Positions 47,249-59,699 of a stretch of DNA of 64,000 nucleotides are shown here, piece by piece. The DNA is from Mucor racemosus. Taxonomy: Eukaryota > Mucoromycota > Mucoromycetes > Mucorales > Mucoraceae. The translations under genes were made by a program, and so were the position numbers. Below the pieces are notes generated by a model. That model had not been told where the DNA came from and made no database searches. It saw only the letters and a program-made list of their open reading frames with translations. The stretch spans positions 1,302,001 to 1,366,000 of the forward strand of contig JAPEHQ010000004.1 of NCBI GenBank assembly GCA_027405735.1. The letters are read 5' to 3'. Position 1 is the first letter of the stretch. Every line of letters begins with the position of its first letter.

Positions 47249-48904
47249 ACTGGAGTATATCTTCATTGTTTTTTTAATAAATTTCTTCAAATACACAAAT
47301 ATTTATGCTCGTTCGCAGAGTCGGCCCAAATGGGCTGATCAAAATTTTGAAAAACAGCCTTCACAGAATGAATCCCTGGCAGCCCAATTTTTACTTTTTT
47401 GAAAAAAAAAACAAAATAAATCATAGACAGGAAGGGTTCCTCTTTAAAATATAATTAACTTTTATTTAATAAGTGTATTTTGCAGCGAAAAAATTAATAA
47501 AACAAATCGGCCCAAATGGGCCGATCGGGGTAATCCCAACTTGTTAATTAATTAGAAAGAAAAGCAATTAGATATAAATTAAGGATTTTGATTGTTCAGC
47601 TTATATATTTAAAAAAATCCCCCAGGCCTTATTCTTCGCACAGATTTACAAAATATCCTACTCTCCATAACCCGTAAAGGCCAGTAGAGACAACGACTGC
47701 AGCTAGGCCTCAAATGTTGTTGCAAAAGAAATCTGATGCAATTCCACTTTCTTTTGCCATAATTTGACCTTTGCGATTATTTCAAGCATGACATTGAAAT
47801 TAATTTCCAGTATTTTTTTATAAAACTATCTTGCAAACGAATTTGCATAGAAAATTGAGCTAGTATACTAAATATTGTATGTGCAACGTTAAATGTTGCA
47901 TTAAATGGGATAAATCTGAAAAAAGTTTCCTCACAAAATTTACTGCAAAATTGAAATGGAATTTTGAAGTTGTTTTTTAGCTTTTTCTCCTAAATTCTGA
48001 GCAAATTCAGAAAACGCAACTTTTATTATAATATCTCGCAAATTTATCTACAAATCAAAATATTCCTTGCAATCGTGGCTACAATTTTCATAAAGAAATT
48101 AGACATTTTGCGTAAATTTCTTGGGATCCAAAAAAAAGGAACTTTTTTTATGCATTTTTTATATTATCTCCATCAAAAATTGAGATATTTCAGAAAACTA
48201 AATTGGCATAGTTAGATATGACTTAGCACTATAGATTGCAAATGTAAAACGTAAGCCTTAATATACAGGATATTTCAAGACACATGATATAAAATTGAAA
48301 ACATAAAAAAAAAAAGTCCCTTTTTTTTTTGTTGCTCTAATATATTGAAAACTATCGTAAAACAAGACATTTTCATTAAAAAACGACCCTGCGTTTTCAT
48401 TTTTCGCCAAAATATAATTCAGTATAGTTTCGTTTTTAAGCAATACAAGCAAGATAGATAAAATAATATAAATCAAATCTGGTAATTTACTTATAAACTT
48501 AAATATTTACATTCACCAATGATTTTTGTATAATTTCAATGCATTTTAACAGACGTCGCTCCACCGTGAACCAAAAACTAATTTGTGAGCTGAATAACCT
48601 TACATGATAGCTTTATGTACAGATAGTATCTCTTTCTGTGGCATAACCAGAGAATGGACGAAAAAAAAAACAGTTGCCAGACATTTCATTTCATTTGCGA
48701 GCCTACGAAGCCTGCAGAAGATATTTGGAATCTGATATTGGTTTTTTTATACTACACTTGATGTCATTTAGATTTGTATTTCTTTCCATGCGTGTAATAT
48801 TTTATTTAATTAACGGCAAGTAATGTTCAGATATTATTTGTATGAAAAAAAAAAAGAAAAAGAAAAACAAAAAACAAAAACAAAATGAAAAAATGTGTAC
48901 AATT
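47249..48904. other. Downstream flank of piggyBac-like element; palindromic sites; no gene
   Basis: Two copies of the palindrome: GTCGGCCCAAATGGGCTGAT (47319-47340) and ATCGGCCCAAATGGGCCGAT (47505-47524). The remainder to 48904 is AT-rich with long A and T runs (for example 48307-48330 and 48842-48890). No recognisable gene. Confidence 0.5.
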
Positions 48905-51256
48905 TTAGTTCTCTTCTATAATGAAAGCCAAAACTTGACTATTGGGTCTACCCTCTCCAACGCCATGTACAGGGATCCATTCATAGTCCAAGTGTTTACC
49001 ACCAACCTTACAAGGAGGTGGAACAAAATTGCGAGTTTGATGAAGATATGTACCGAAACCCACATAAACCTTATGATGTCTTGTATTTTCAGATCTGAAA
49101 GTAATGTTGAGTGTTCCATTATCATTATTAAATTGATCTAATTCAGCGCCAGGAACGATATGGCTTGTGGAACCCAAGAGAATTAAGTCTTGCTTTTCAG
49201 GATTGGGCTCTGGAATATGCATAAATGTCTTGGTTTCATGCACCTTGAGTTTAGCAGCCGAAGAAGGATGATAAAACAATGACTCAGAGTCATCTGCTTG
49301 ACTCATATGCATATCATTGTCTGTAGCAAACAAAAGATGTGTATCTCTTGAAGATTCAGGTAAATAAATAGTTTGTTCTTCGTCAGTGAGGTTCGCAAAT
49401 GTAGAATAGTTGCGAGTTCTTCCATTAGCATCATTAACGGTAAATTTAACAATAAAACAATTGCGTCTGAACTCGATAACACTATTAACATGAGATACAA
49501 CCTTGGGGAATGTAGCAGAGTACAACAAATGCTCATCACGACCATAAAGAGCTACATTATCAGAACTGAATACGAGAGCACCCAAAATATTGTTGAGAAC
49601 ACACAAAGTATATCTTTCATCAGGGCTCAACTTGTTTTTATGATTACGGAGAATCATCACGTCAGGATCATTACCAAACATGCGATCTGACATTGTCCAA
49701 CGAGTCAAGGTTGATACTAATGAGTTTGCAGTGGATACACGTTCACGAACATGAAGAAGCTTCAACTTTGAATCTAGAACGTCGAGAAGGAAATTTAAGT
49801 TTAAATATTAAATAACAAATATATATTCGCTTCGCTATTTACCTTCCCACCAAGGAGCTACATCAGACCCAATACGACAATAATCTACCTTCCTAAAGGC
49901 AGAAGCCAAAGGTACGCCACAACCAAGTACAAGTTTATCAGGACCAACCAAATCACGAATCAAATCCATAGCTTCCCACATGATTTCACCACGGGATTTG
50001 CCCATGCGGGGTATCATAGCTGCAGCAAAACAAAAATCAAGCTTTAGCATATCAAAGCCCCAATCCTGCAATACAACATCAAACACGTGCTTCAAATACT
50101 CTCTTGCTTCACGATTATACATATCTAAGGCATAAAATCCGCCCCAATTAGGTCCTGCAACAACTGGTTTTTTAGTTTCGGGATCGATAATTAACCAATC
50201 TGGATGTTCTTTAACAATGCGACTAGTAAATGCAACGGCATAAGGAGCTAACCAAAGACCAGCCTTAAATCCAGCACTTTTGATCTTATCAGCGACAGCT
50301 TTCATACCATTAGGAAACTTGTTGTTGATGGATAACCAATCACCAATTGCAGTTTGAAAGCCATCGTCAATCTGGAAAATATTGATGGGATATTTATGTT
50401 TTTGTAATGCTTCCACATTCTCGTTGATAATAGCTTCACTGACATCGCCATAATAGTTATACCAAGATGTCCAACCGTTGACATGACGTTTATCATCTTC
50501 ATTGTTCTTGATGGCTCTACGATCATCGTAAAACTCTGCATAGCTGTCCCAAATAGGGCCTTCAGCATCCAAACCTTGAGCTATAAATACTCGCACAAAC
50601 TCGATTTCCTCGTTTTGCTCCATTGTCTTACCGAGAACATCCTTATAAATACTAAGGCTATTGCTATTAAAGTCTCCCTTAAAGTAGGTATAACCAAAAT
50701 TCTCGGAAACAGATCCGAAAAAGGAAAGCACATTGTTCACATCGCGAAAGTGAGTGTAACTGCTTGAATGAATTAAGCCTTTTTCGCCGGTGTGTTGAAA
50801 AATATCGTAATCGCTACAAAAAGAATAAATTAAATAACAAAACAAATGCTTTGGCGTTTCTGGATCTTACCCTTGAAGATTTAATTGTGTATACCAAGCA
50901 ATGCCAGTACGAATAGCAGGAATCTTGTCATTTTTAGTAAATTCACGAGCTTGACTCCAACTTTGAAAGCCGTTAGCCATCATACGTTGATCCTTCAAAT
51001 CAGCCATGTATGTTGTTTCAAATTTAACCAACTCGATAGGCTTGAATGCCTTGATATTGTATGAGAGCAAATAGCCACCTTTTCCATCAGAATGACGCAC
51101 CGCCTTGGAGGTTATTTGAATATTTTCATTAATGAATGGTCTATCTGGTTGTACGAGTTCATTTTTATGACGGATAACGTTTTTATCTCCAATAATTTTA
51201 TAAGAGATGGTAACTTGTGCTTTGGACGTTTGAAAAGAAGAAGGTGCGAGACTCAT
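48905..51256 (-). CDS. GH36 alpha-galactosidase, three exons
   Basis: Minus-strand exons 51256-50871, 50813-49843 and 49773-48905 join in frame (junction codons split at Gly129 and at a later Asp) to 741 aa, the usual GH36 length. Domains: an N-terminal beta-sandwich (about 1-230, with NGFQSWSQ), a central TIM barrel with WTSWYNYYGD (about 243), FQIDDGFQ (about 278), GLWLAPYAV, nucleophile Asp388 in MLKLDFCFA and acid/base Asp446 in CRIGSDVAPWW, then a C-terminal beta domain. It hydrolyses alpha-1,6-galactosides such as melibiose and raffinose-type sugars. No signal peptide is visible (MSLAPSSFQTSK), so a cytosolic enzyme acting on imported sugars is likely. The related raffinose synthase/GH36C group is less likely because the acid/base region is typical of GH36 hydrolases. 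Introns are 57 and 69 nt. Confidence 0.92.
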
Positions 51257-51726
51257 TTTCTTTTTTTGATTTTGTTTGTTGTGCAAAAATGAAAAGGAAA
51301 AGGAAAGAAAGAGAACCACAACAAAAAGCTCATTTAAAGGATTCTACATTGTATGTATTAAAACTCAAATTCACACAACGATATAAAATTAATAAGGAAA
51401 ACATGCAGTTTTTATCGTTTGCTTTTACTCCATTTTGACCGAACTCTAGTAGGGGGTCTCCCGATAATCGAAGGGGCAGATACTAAATCAAAGGCTTTTA
51501 AAGTTAAGAAACTCAAAGTTACATTTGATGTTAACCTTAAAAAAATTCAAAATTACAATTGATGCAGCTACATTTAACACACTTTTACTAGCAACAAAAA
51601 TGAAGTATATTCCATCTTTCTGTTGCTTAGTATAATAAACATTTTTTGGATGTGGTACAGGAGGTATTTTTGTCTTTTCATACCTTTTCTTTTCTAAACT
51701 TAATCTTTTAAATGTCGGAAATGGGT
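51257..51726. other. Divergent promoter region between the GH36 and Hsp70-like genes
   Basis: About 470 bp shared by two divergent starts. Pyrimidine-rich on the GH36 coding strand just upstream of its ATG. A minus-strand frame at 51488-51751 (87 codons, LALRPYPFPTFKRLSLEKK, IPPVPHPKNVYYTKQ) has protein-like composition but no recognised family, and it overlaps exon 1 of the divergent gene. It is left uncalled. Confidence 0.4.
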
Positions 51727-54629
51727 ATGGACGAAGTGCTAAGCTATTCAAAGTTTGGTAGAGTTATTTTCATCTGTAAGTCAAATTACGAATACAGTAT
51801 GTACGCACGTACATACAATAATTGCAAGCGTAAATAGACTGATTTGCTTTATATATATATGATAAAAACTAAACAGATATCACTTATGATGGAAGTATTC
51901 AAATATTTCAAAGCTGGAATCGATCGATTCACATAGAGCAAGTTCTTCAAGTAATGCACTGTTTGAATAAATATCATGGTTTACTCTGATGAATAATCTA
52001 TATGTATCTTGTAGTATGATGGACATCTGGTTGTTGATTCTCAACGTGGAATATTTGTAAAAGATTGCATTTACAAGTATTTCAGTTTATACACGAAGCA
52101 AAAAGATGGAAAACTATTAAATGAAGAAGCCTCTGTTCTCTCGATAATCATTAATTTCTTTAATAAAATAGGAAAAGAAGTGAGGAATCATAGTGAAATC
52201 GCCTTTCACAATAGCCAACTTTTAGTCATTGGACCTGTTGACTGGATTGGTGATAAATACAACAATTGCCTGCATTCGTTATTGTTGGAAGCTAAATGGA
52301 TATTAAATAACGATCTCAGAAATCGTTTGATGTTTTTGCCCTTTATACAAATCTTCATGTATAGCCCGAGAAATATAGGACGAGTAAAGCTTCAAAGAGA
52401 CAAAAGTTACTTGTTTCTCAAGTTTGGATTAGATGAAAAAAAAGATGCTATTTCTCTCACAAGTGTTCAATTCAAGGTGCAAAAGTCCCCCAAAGAAAAA
52501 GCAATTTCCATAAGGTTTGGGTTTAACGAACTTTCATTCAAGCCTGATGTTGTTTACGAAAGTGAAGCCCATCTTATTTATCTCAAGAATGATATTGCAG
52601 AATTTGTCTTTGATGAAGTTCAGAGAACATTTTTCTCTAATATGCCTATTACTGATGAACATATCCAAAAGTTCACATTTACTAAAGGTCGTAAAGCAAG
52701 CAAACTCGAGCAGTTTTTTGCCATGATTACAAATAAAGTGATAGATTCACTTGAAGCTATTAATAATGATGTAGGCCGTATTTTCTATTCATGCAGCCAA
52801 AATTTATGTCTAATTTCTAAAATTATAAACTTTTTAGTACAAAAACCGGGTTGGCAGTAGACCTTTGATATCGTACCTACCAAAATATTTGGAAATAGGT
52901 AATAACAAAGAATTGAATGCGTGTTTAGCAGGATTGGAATCTGAAAACTTTATGGATAAATTAAATGCTATCAACGCAAATCAATCATCAATTACAAATT
53001 TGATAGAGACAAAGTGTGCCGAAAGTTCTGTTGAAAACATTTTTATCTATAATCAAATCGAGCAGTATAAACGAGAGGCTGGTTATCTATCAATCTTTAA
53101 AGACAAACTACATGATGGCCTTCGCCATGAATTAAGAAAAGAAATCATATATATTGACAGTGAGACTGGACCTCAAGGAAAAGAGCTATGTGAAAATGCA
53201 ATGCTAAAGCCATATAAAATGATTAGATTTGCAAATGACATCCTACCTCCAACTATTCTGAAGAAGAATACGGCCATCATTGAAGACAAAAAATCAGCAA
53301 TACGAAAGCTAGCAAACGAATGTCAACAGCCTGATTTATTCCCGTCAAACTCTTTCTATCTTCAAGCACATATCCATAAGGATCATATAAATTATATTAT
53401 AAACAAGGTTGTTGTTGTATCATTTTCAAAGAATGAAACTATGGAAAAGTCAACATTTACTGTTCAAGAGAAAAAAATTCCATTGGAGAACTTCTTCGAT
53501 TCTGTTTGCGACAATATTTGGCGACATCTACTTCAGAATCAAAGTGAAACATTTTTGCAGAGATGTTCATTTCACAAGCATGAAGAAATAGATGGAAACA
53601 ATTACTATGTAAGGTTCACCGAAATAAAAAGAGCACTATCTCGATTGTTGCAAAAACAGAAGCTTCCCATGAATAGTTATATTCTTGAAAATCTCAAGAT
53701 CAATAATGATTGCCATTGTGTCCTACGTATCTCAAATTACATGCTTTTCGAAATAGGGTTCAGACCTGTAATCGACAATATTGCTACGGTTATTTCATCT
53801 ACTCTACTAGACAAAACTATTTTTGGGCTATATGAGTTCTATAATTTAATCATTATAAGGAATCTAACAGGCGCCCCAAAATTGATCCGTAATAACTTTT
53901 ATAGAAATTGCTTTGAAAATTATTTCAAACATAAATTATATTCATGCTTAAATCTGACCTACAACAGAGGTATGCGTGTATTTTTTAAATATTCAGAATT
54001 AAAAGAAAGCAGACTCTTGGGAAATTGGGTACTCGGCGCAAATCAGATTCTGGGAAGAGGAAAATATTCTCAAGTATCTAGTACAACATACATTCTTAAA
54101 TTTCTAGTTGATGAAGATTTGAAAAGTATAGAGCCAGGAGCTGGCGTTTATGAAGATGATGGCAAATGTTATAAAAAAATCGAAGGCAATCATTTCACTT
54201 TTTTAAAAGAGAAAGACTATGTCCACCAAGCAGGAGTCAGTAAAGCCTTTATTTGCCGCAAAAATGCCTTTAGATATATAGGTAAGTTTCTGTTTATTTT
54301 GCCCTTATTGAAGAAACTGAAGCTGATCATTCGTTGAAGAAATATTTGCTTTTGATACAGCCGAAGATCAAAATGGCTTGTTGAAAGGAAAATGTTTACA
54401 TCAATATTGTATACAAAAGATCGATTTATTTGGTTTAGCGACTGCATATCCTATAGTCATAAAATTTCTACCACGAAATCGTACATCAGCTGCTATATTT
54501 GAAATATCGTACTGGGAAAATTCGCTTTTTGATTATTCGAATCCTAAATATTTGATTAATATAGAATTAAGACATAAACATTTTAAGATTCTTGAAAGGC
54601 TGACACTTCAAGATCGTATAAAGCAGTAG
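51727..54629 (+). CDS. Divergent Hsp70-like (actin-fold ATPase) protein, five exons
   Basis: Proposed exons 51727-51775, 51877-51950, 52015-52770, 52838-54281 and 54361-54629 join in frame to 863 aa. Without intron 3 (52771-52837, unusual donor GTAGGC, acceptor TTTTTAG) there would be a stop at 52858; with it the gene is intact. Features that recall HSPA12-type Hsp70 ATPase domains: an N-terminal beta-hairpin pattern (YITYDGSIQIFQSWNRS), LLVIGPVDWIGDKY followed by LLLEAKWI (cf. TVPAIW...AA..AGI), then a late helix GFRPVIDNIATVIS with IIIRNLTGAPKLI (cf. the GG-SP nucleotide-binding turn). The canonical GIDLGTT and GGF motifs are degenerate, so ATPase activity is doubtful. The first two exons match the gene at 63721 in length (49 and 74 nt) and sequence pattern. 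An alternative ATG is at 51721. Gene model fairly firm; the family is an inference. Confidence 0.62.
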
Positions 54630-55269
54630 GATATATATATCTACAACAAAAGTTATCAAAATTCATTTTAACTTATGGTGGTCAATAAAAATTTTCAATC
54701 ATAGATTGTAACAAAACCAAACAAGGTAAAATTTTTGAACCAAATTCATTTTTTTATAGAAGTGCATATTTTAAAATATTTATCTGAAACACCTTCTTTA
54801 AGCTGAGACCACAATGCTTGAATCAATTTTTCAATATACACTGATTCAAATTACCTCAACCTTTATATAAACGTGACAACTAGGGATGCTGTCGAGCCCA
54901 GCTTATGCTAATGGATTTGGCTGGCAAAACCTGGCTCGACACCAATGCTAAGATCATCCATGATTTTAATACAAATGGATTTAAACAGTATCTCTTTTTA
55001 AGCTTTTTTATAAAATTTACTTCATTTTACTGCACGAGTATTTCATTCTGGATTCTTCGATGATGATTGTAATTTGAGTGGCTAAAACCTCGTAACGCGA
55101 ATATTTACAGCCATTTGTTCAGAAAATCATGAATTCTGAAGGGGAAAGCTGATAAATGTCTAATTCAACTATTGGGTTTTAACAATAAGCTCATCACCAT
55201 ACCGTACATTAATTATGATGGCTCCTATTGATATATGTCCGATAATAAGAGAGCCAATGACAGTGAATA
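54630..55269. other. Intergenic; imperfect hairpin at 54891-54940
   Basis: GTCGAGCCCAG (54891-54901) pairs with CTGGCTCGAC (54931-54940). The 3' arm plus GGATTTGGCTGGCAAAACC is repeated (inverted) at 2450-2475. Nothing else recognised. Confidence 0.45.
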
Positions 55270-56090
55270 TGATTATCTTGACTTACTAAAATTGATTGTA
55301 AAATTTAGACCTCCCACATATGAGATATTTGTTTTTTATATTTACAAGATATAGATCCAGTTGTAGAAAGCTACTCCACATTTTTTGTTTCAACAAAAAG
55401 TATTAATCTTTTATTGAGGCAATCAAAATAATAGTTTACATTACAGTTTTAAGCCTATGACAACTGAGGCCCAAATTCGATTCGTCAAAATATTCAGAAA
55501 ATCATGAGAAAGACAAATCATTTAATAGCTCATGAACTACAAAGTAGACCTAGGGTATTAAATGACTTTTGTATAGTTTTGTATTCTACATCTATCGAAA
55601 CAAAATTCAAGTGAATGTTTCACATTAAATTTTGCGTAGAATAAAATTGAAATTTAGGAGGTTTTTTAAAGATACACATCATTTTTCATAAGCACGTTTC
55701 AAATATAAATAACGAAGCTACTGCGTAAAACAATTATTTATTGATCAAAGCATTGCTTAACCTTCTAGCTGCATTTTTCTTAGAGAAAGCGAGGTTTTTA
55801 TCCAAAAAATTTCAAATTCAGAATTTGCAATAAGGGTATACAGGGGAAAAATTGAAGCTAGGAATGAAGGTACCTTTTTGTACACATTTTTGAAGATATC
55901 TCCACGAAAAATCAATATTTTGAAAAACTTTAAATTGAGTCCGAGAGAGCTTAACGGGTTTAATGACATGAATGTAAAAAAAATGTTGTTCAATTTAATC
56001 AATATTTTGAAACCTGCTATAGAAATGTCAAAAAAATGAAAAAAATAAAAGTGCTCAGAATTTTTTTATATTAAAATATGCTGCAGTAAA
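55270..56090 (+). repeat. Repeat family R, copy 4, truncated
   Basis: Matches the first about 60% of the R unit. It breaks at TTAAAATATGCTGCAG (56083), where element W begins, while other copies continue TTAAAATATGTTATAGAGCA. The conserved frame is shifted here (after TTTTTATCCAAAAAATTTC); the complementary strand stays open for 81 codons (55757-56002). Confidence 0.75.
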
Positions 56091-56882
56091 TGACGATGTT
56101 ATTTACTAAAATAAAAAAAATATAAAAATAAAAGCAGTAGAAATACAATTATAATCAGCTAAAATTTTTATTACAAAAGATTTCTGAAGATTTAAAATAA
56201 TTGAAAAGTATGAGGGTATTTATAGTGATTTGGAGAACTTGGATACCATCAGACTTGAATGGATGTATATTTAGTAATCTTCCAGTTTTGAGTACATTGC
56301 TATTGATTTGATATTTTAAGGGGTAAATTGTGTAGAGCATTGACCATAAGGGATTGATGTCAAGTGTGACAATATCGACCTTTTGGGAAATGGTTGTTTT
56401 GTTTATTATTGTTGTTCACATTTTAAGTGGCATCATATTTTATGAGCGACACTTGAAATTTAGGTTATTTTTGTTGCATCGACAGATCTGGGTGCATTCC
56501 TTGGTTAAGAGTACGACACAGTTTGATATGTTAAGTTCTACATTGCTGTGTATCATGTTATAAAGCTCAGGTTATACAGGAATGTGGAACTAGTGTGTGT
56601 CACCTAGACTTGATTGGATATATATATATATGATGTATATATATATATAAATAGACTCCTTTGAGACTAGTCATATAATTAGAGAATGTGAATACAAAAG
56701 AAGATGTTTCGATCTTATAATAAAGTTCTTTACTTTTAGTGTGGTGCTCTTTTATTTTATAACAGTTTTCCTTTATTTTTATTAAATGATTTAGTACCTA
56801 TTTTAACTTTGAGATTGATATAATCTCCTGGCGTAACAATTTTATTATCATCAAGCGTTTTTAGTATGTAATTCCACTGCAA
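56091..56882 (-). mobile_element. Element W, internally deleted copy, split by solo LTR-B
   Basis: Inverted relative of 60628-61353. Ends read GCAGTAAATGACGATG (left) and GTAATTCCACTGC (right), giving short inverted termini CAGTRRAATTAC-like. Compared with the other copy, about 320 bp between two AATAAACAAA stretches is missing, and LTR-B is inserted at 56472-56838. No coding capacity seen. Confidence 0.6.
56472..56838 (-). mobile_element. Solo LTR, family B, copy 4 (367 bp, TSD ATTTT)
   Basis: Starts TGTTGCATCGAC and ends GGCGTAACA, flanked by ATTTT at 56467-56471 and 56839-56843. The host sequence on both sides is element W; it rejoins to match 60628-60720 when the LTR is removed. Confidence 0.93.
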
Positions 56883-57426
56883 TTTCTACCAATGCGAAAT
56901 AGTAATACGATATACTGTACTATCAATCAGTCAGTTTGACAATTATAATTAATGGTAATAATAATAATAATAATAGGATGAAGTTTTTAAAATAATAACA
57001 AAAAAACTACCAACAGTAGACTACTAGTAAATTGTAATTTAATACACTATCGTTCAATATGACCAAATATTAATGAATCAGAGAAAATACAATCTGTAAA
57101 AACTGATACTCAATGTAAAACGAGGTCAAGATTGATAAAAGGTACATTCATTGTGTGGTAGAAATTGTGGCATTTTGATGGATAGAAATTACAGGACCAA
57201 GGTGTTGTGTTTGCTTCAGGATTTTCAAAAGGTTTCAAAAGCATTCTTCATTAAACTCAACTAGATGTTGAATACTCACCATATGCGACTAGTAATATTT
57301 TGTCTTTTATTTAACTATTGTGTTATTAAGAATTTAGCTTTTAATAGCTTATAACAATGACATTGACAATGGGATATTCCTAAGTTTATATTGACATTTA
57401 TCTTAATAAGGCGTGTTGATGATACG

Positions 57427-57622
57427 TTTGATACTACTACTGTAAATGGAACCAGTTAATTTATTTTATGAAATTTGAATGTAAATACCAAGGAACCATT
57501 TTTAAGTACTTCAGTTGGTTCTAGTAAAGCATTGGATAAATTGGCTTGGGACAAAGAGGGTAAAAAGACGGCAATAAGTTTCAGTGATCGATGGCCATGT
57601 TTATGTTTATGATATTGGAGAG
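57427..57622 (+). pseudogene. Dynein intermediate chain-like fragment, copy 6
   Basis: Reads FDTTTVNGTS, then LNVNTKEP, LDKLAWDKEGKKTAISFSD, a four-base disruption, and HVYVYDIGE before GTAAGA. Supports the dynein-intermediate-chain WD-repeat assignment with the longest uninterrupted stretch. Confidence 0.55.
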
Positions 57623-59699
57623 GTAAGAATAAAACTCAATGTACATCCCCTCTAGCGCAATAATTATAAAGTAAAATTATATTATCATCAAATAAACTAC
57701 CACACAATATTAACATGTATAAAGGTTTACAGTAATAAGCTTGAATCAAGTGGGTACAGCATCGTAAATCCTTGAAAAAGTTCTCAAGTATTATAAAATC
57801 TCTTATTTTTAAGACTTGCAAAGCTTATAAGCGGAATATTAGTTTTAAAAATTATTCTTGTCCAGATCATCAATTTTGACATTTTTTAATTTTTTTTTTC
57901 TGATTTTTCAAATCTAGAGTTAATTGTACTTCCAATTATAAAAACACAAAATATACACATATACAACATTTAGCGCTCTATTTGCTCAATAAAAAATAAC
58001 AAACATTTTTATTGTAAAATATTACATGAAAATCCTTTAACCAAAAAACCGTTTTTGGGACAAAAGTACAAATTTTCATTACTTAACTTTTAATGTTAAG
58101 CTTTTATAAAATGTTTATTAGTTATAGCTACAATTTTCTCTCACAATGTAGTATGTTCAAACGTCGATTTTGGTATCAAAATTTGATTTTTCTGTTTTTT
58201 GATGAAAATCATGAGTGTGGGTAAGGATGAAATGAGTCCCGAAAATGTCCGCTACAAAGTCTGAGTTTTCAGACCGTACATGGTTAAATATAATAAAAGT
58301 TAAAAAAAAACGCATTTTTATTTAAAACTTAGATATATATCATAATATAATAAGAGACTTAGCCGTTCAATCTTGCTATGCTCAATTACAGCATCGCTCT
58401 ACGGGATCGCTTTTGCAATTTTGTAATAAATGTATGATATGACCGACGGTTTTTCTAATAGAAAAATGTATATTTCTACGGTAACAGATAGCCCCTATTT
58501 TGTTTGGTTTACGGTTCATGCGCTATAATTCTACTTTTACATTGGCTGAAATGAGCAATTTAGCAGGGTTATAACTGCGCTAAATAATGTAAAGCCTTGA
58601 AAATCCTTTTCTACGTTTGTTGTTTCTCTCTTTTTGTTTTTATATTATTCCAAGGATATATTCACCGTTTGATAAAGCATATCAGACTATCGAGCTGGTA
58701 CTCTTTTCTTTAACTGAATACGCATGCCACTGTAACATAAGAGACTAATGTTTTTAATATAGGTAGCAGCCTATATTAGAGACTGGTGTTTTTATTTAAC
58801 CGCATTCTAAGATCAAATCGAATACAATGATGTTTATATCTACTCAATGAAAAGCTAGAACTGGCTACAAACTCAAGAAGTGTTCCAGAAAAGCGATAAA
58901 ATTTTAAATGTTATAGAAGCACAAAAAAAAAAGAATAATCTGATGTCTTGTCTAATAACCATAGTTCGGATCGTAACTATACTTGAAAACAAACCTTTTT
59001 ACAGCTGACAATTGTAAACCAAAATAATAAGTTTAAAGAAAGTTAATTTGCTTAAATTTTATGAGCGATAAAGTCGCATTTATAATCTTGGATTAGGCTT
59101 GTATATAAATCGAAGCAGTAAGTGTTATTTAGTTTTATACTCAAGCAAAAACCATTGTTGCTGTAAACATTATAGCTATAAACATATTTACAAGTGATAA
59201 TAATTGTAAAAATATTGGCTATTGCATGTATTTCTCTACATCAACAACGTATTGAATTGTATTGTCTATAATTTATATCAATAAAAACAAATGTAATTCA
59301 AAAACCCTTTCCAGTAAAAAATGCAATGAAATTTTGAGAAAGGCACAATGCTCATATACAAACCCATTTGTACCTGCTACAAAAAATAGTAATTAAACAA
59401 AAAAAAGTCTTGCGAATACAATTATAACTCTTTGATATTTATTAAGATATAAAGTAAAGCCAAGGTTTATGGATTACCATAGCCTTTGTGATATATATAC
59501 TATTCTCTAATTCTATGAATAATACAGTAATAAGATCTTGACACAAGATCCTCATGGTTTAGTTCCTAGTTTGGAAGTACCAGTGGTACAATTTGACATT
59601 TTAAAGTTTTTTGTGATTTAAAGTTATTAGATCTTAGATGTTGACTAAGATCAATTTGATTACTAAACAAACTTGGTATATGTAGTTTACTACAGTATC

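Noticed and set aside
44945..47560. TTAA-CCC piggyBac termini
   Set aside because: TTAA occurs by chance often in this AT-rich DNA; no pair of TTAA sites with matching inverted ends was found.
48842..49141. Frame beginning with a run of lysines
   Set aside because: Starts in an A-rich stretch and overlaps the GH36 terminal exon antisense.
52858..52864. Frameshift or stop splitting the Hsp70-like gene
   Set aside because: A 67-nt intron at 52771-52837 restores the frame exactly, and a paralogue with the same early exon structure supports a live gene.
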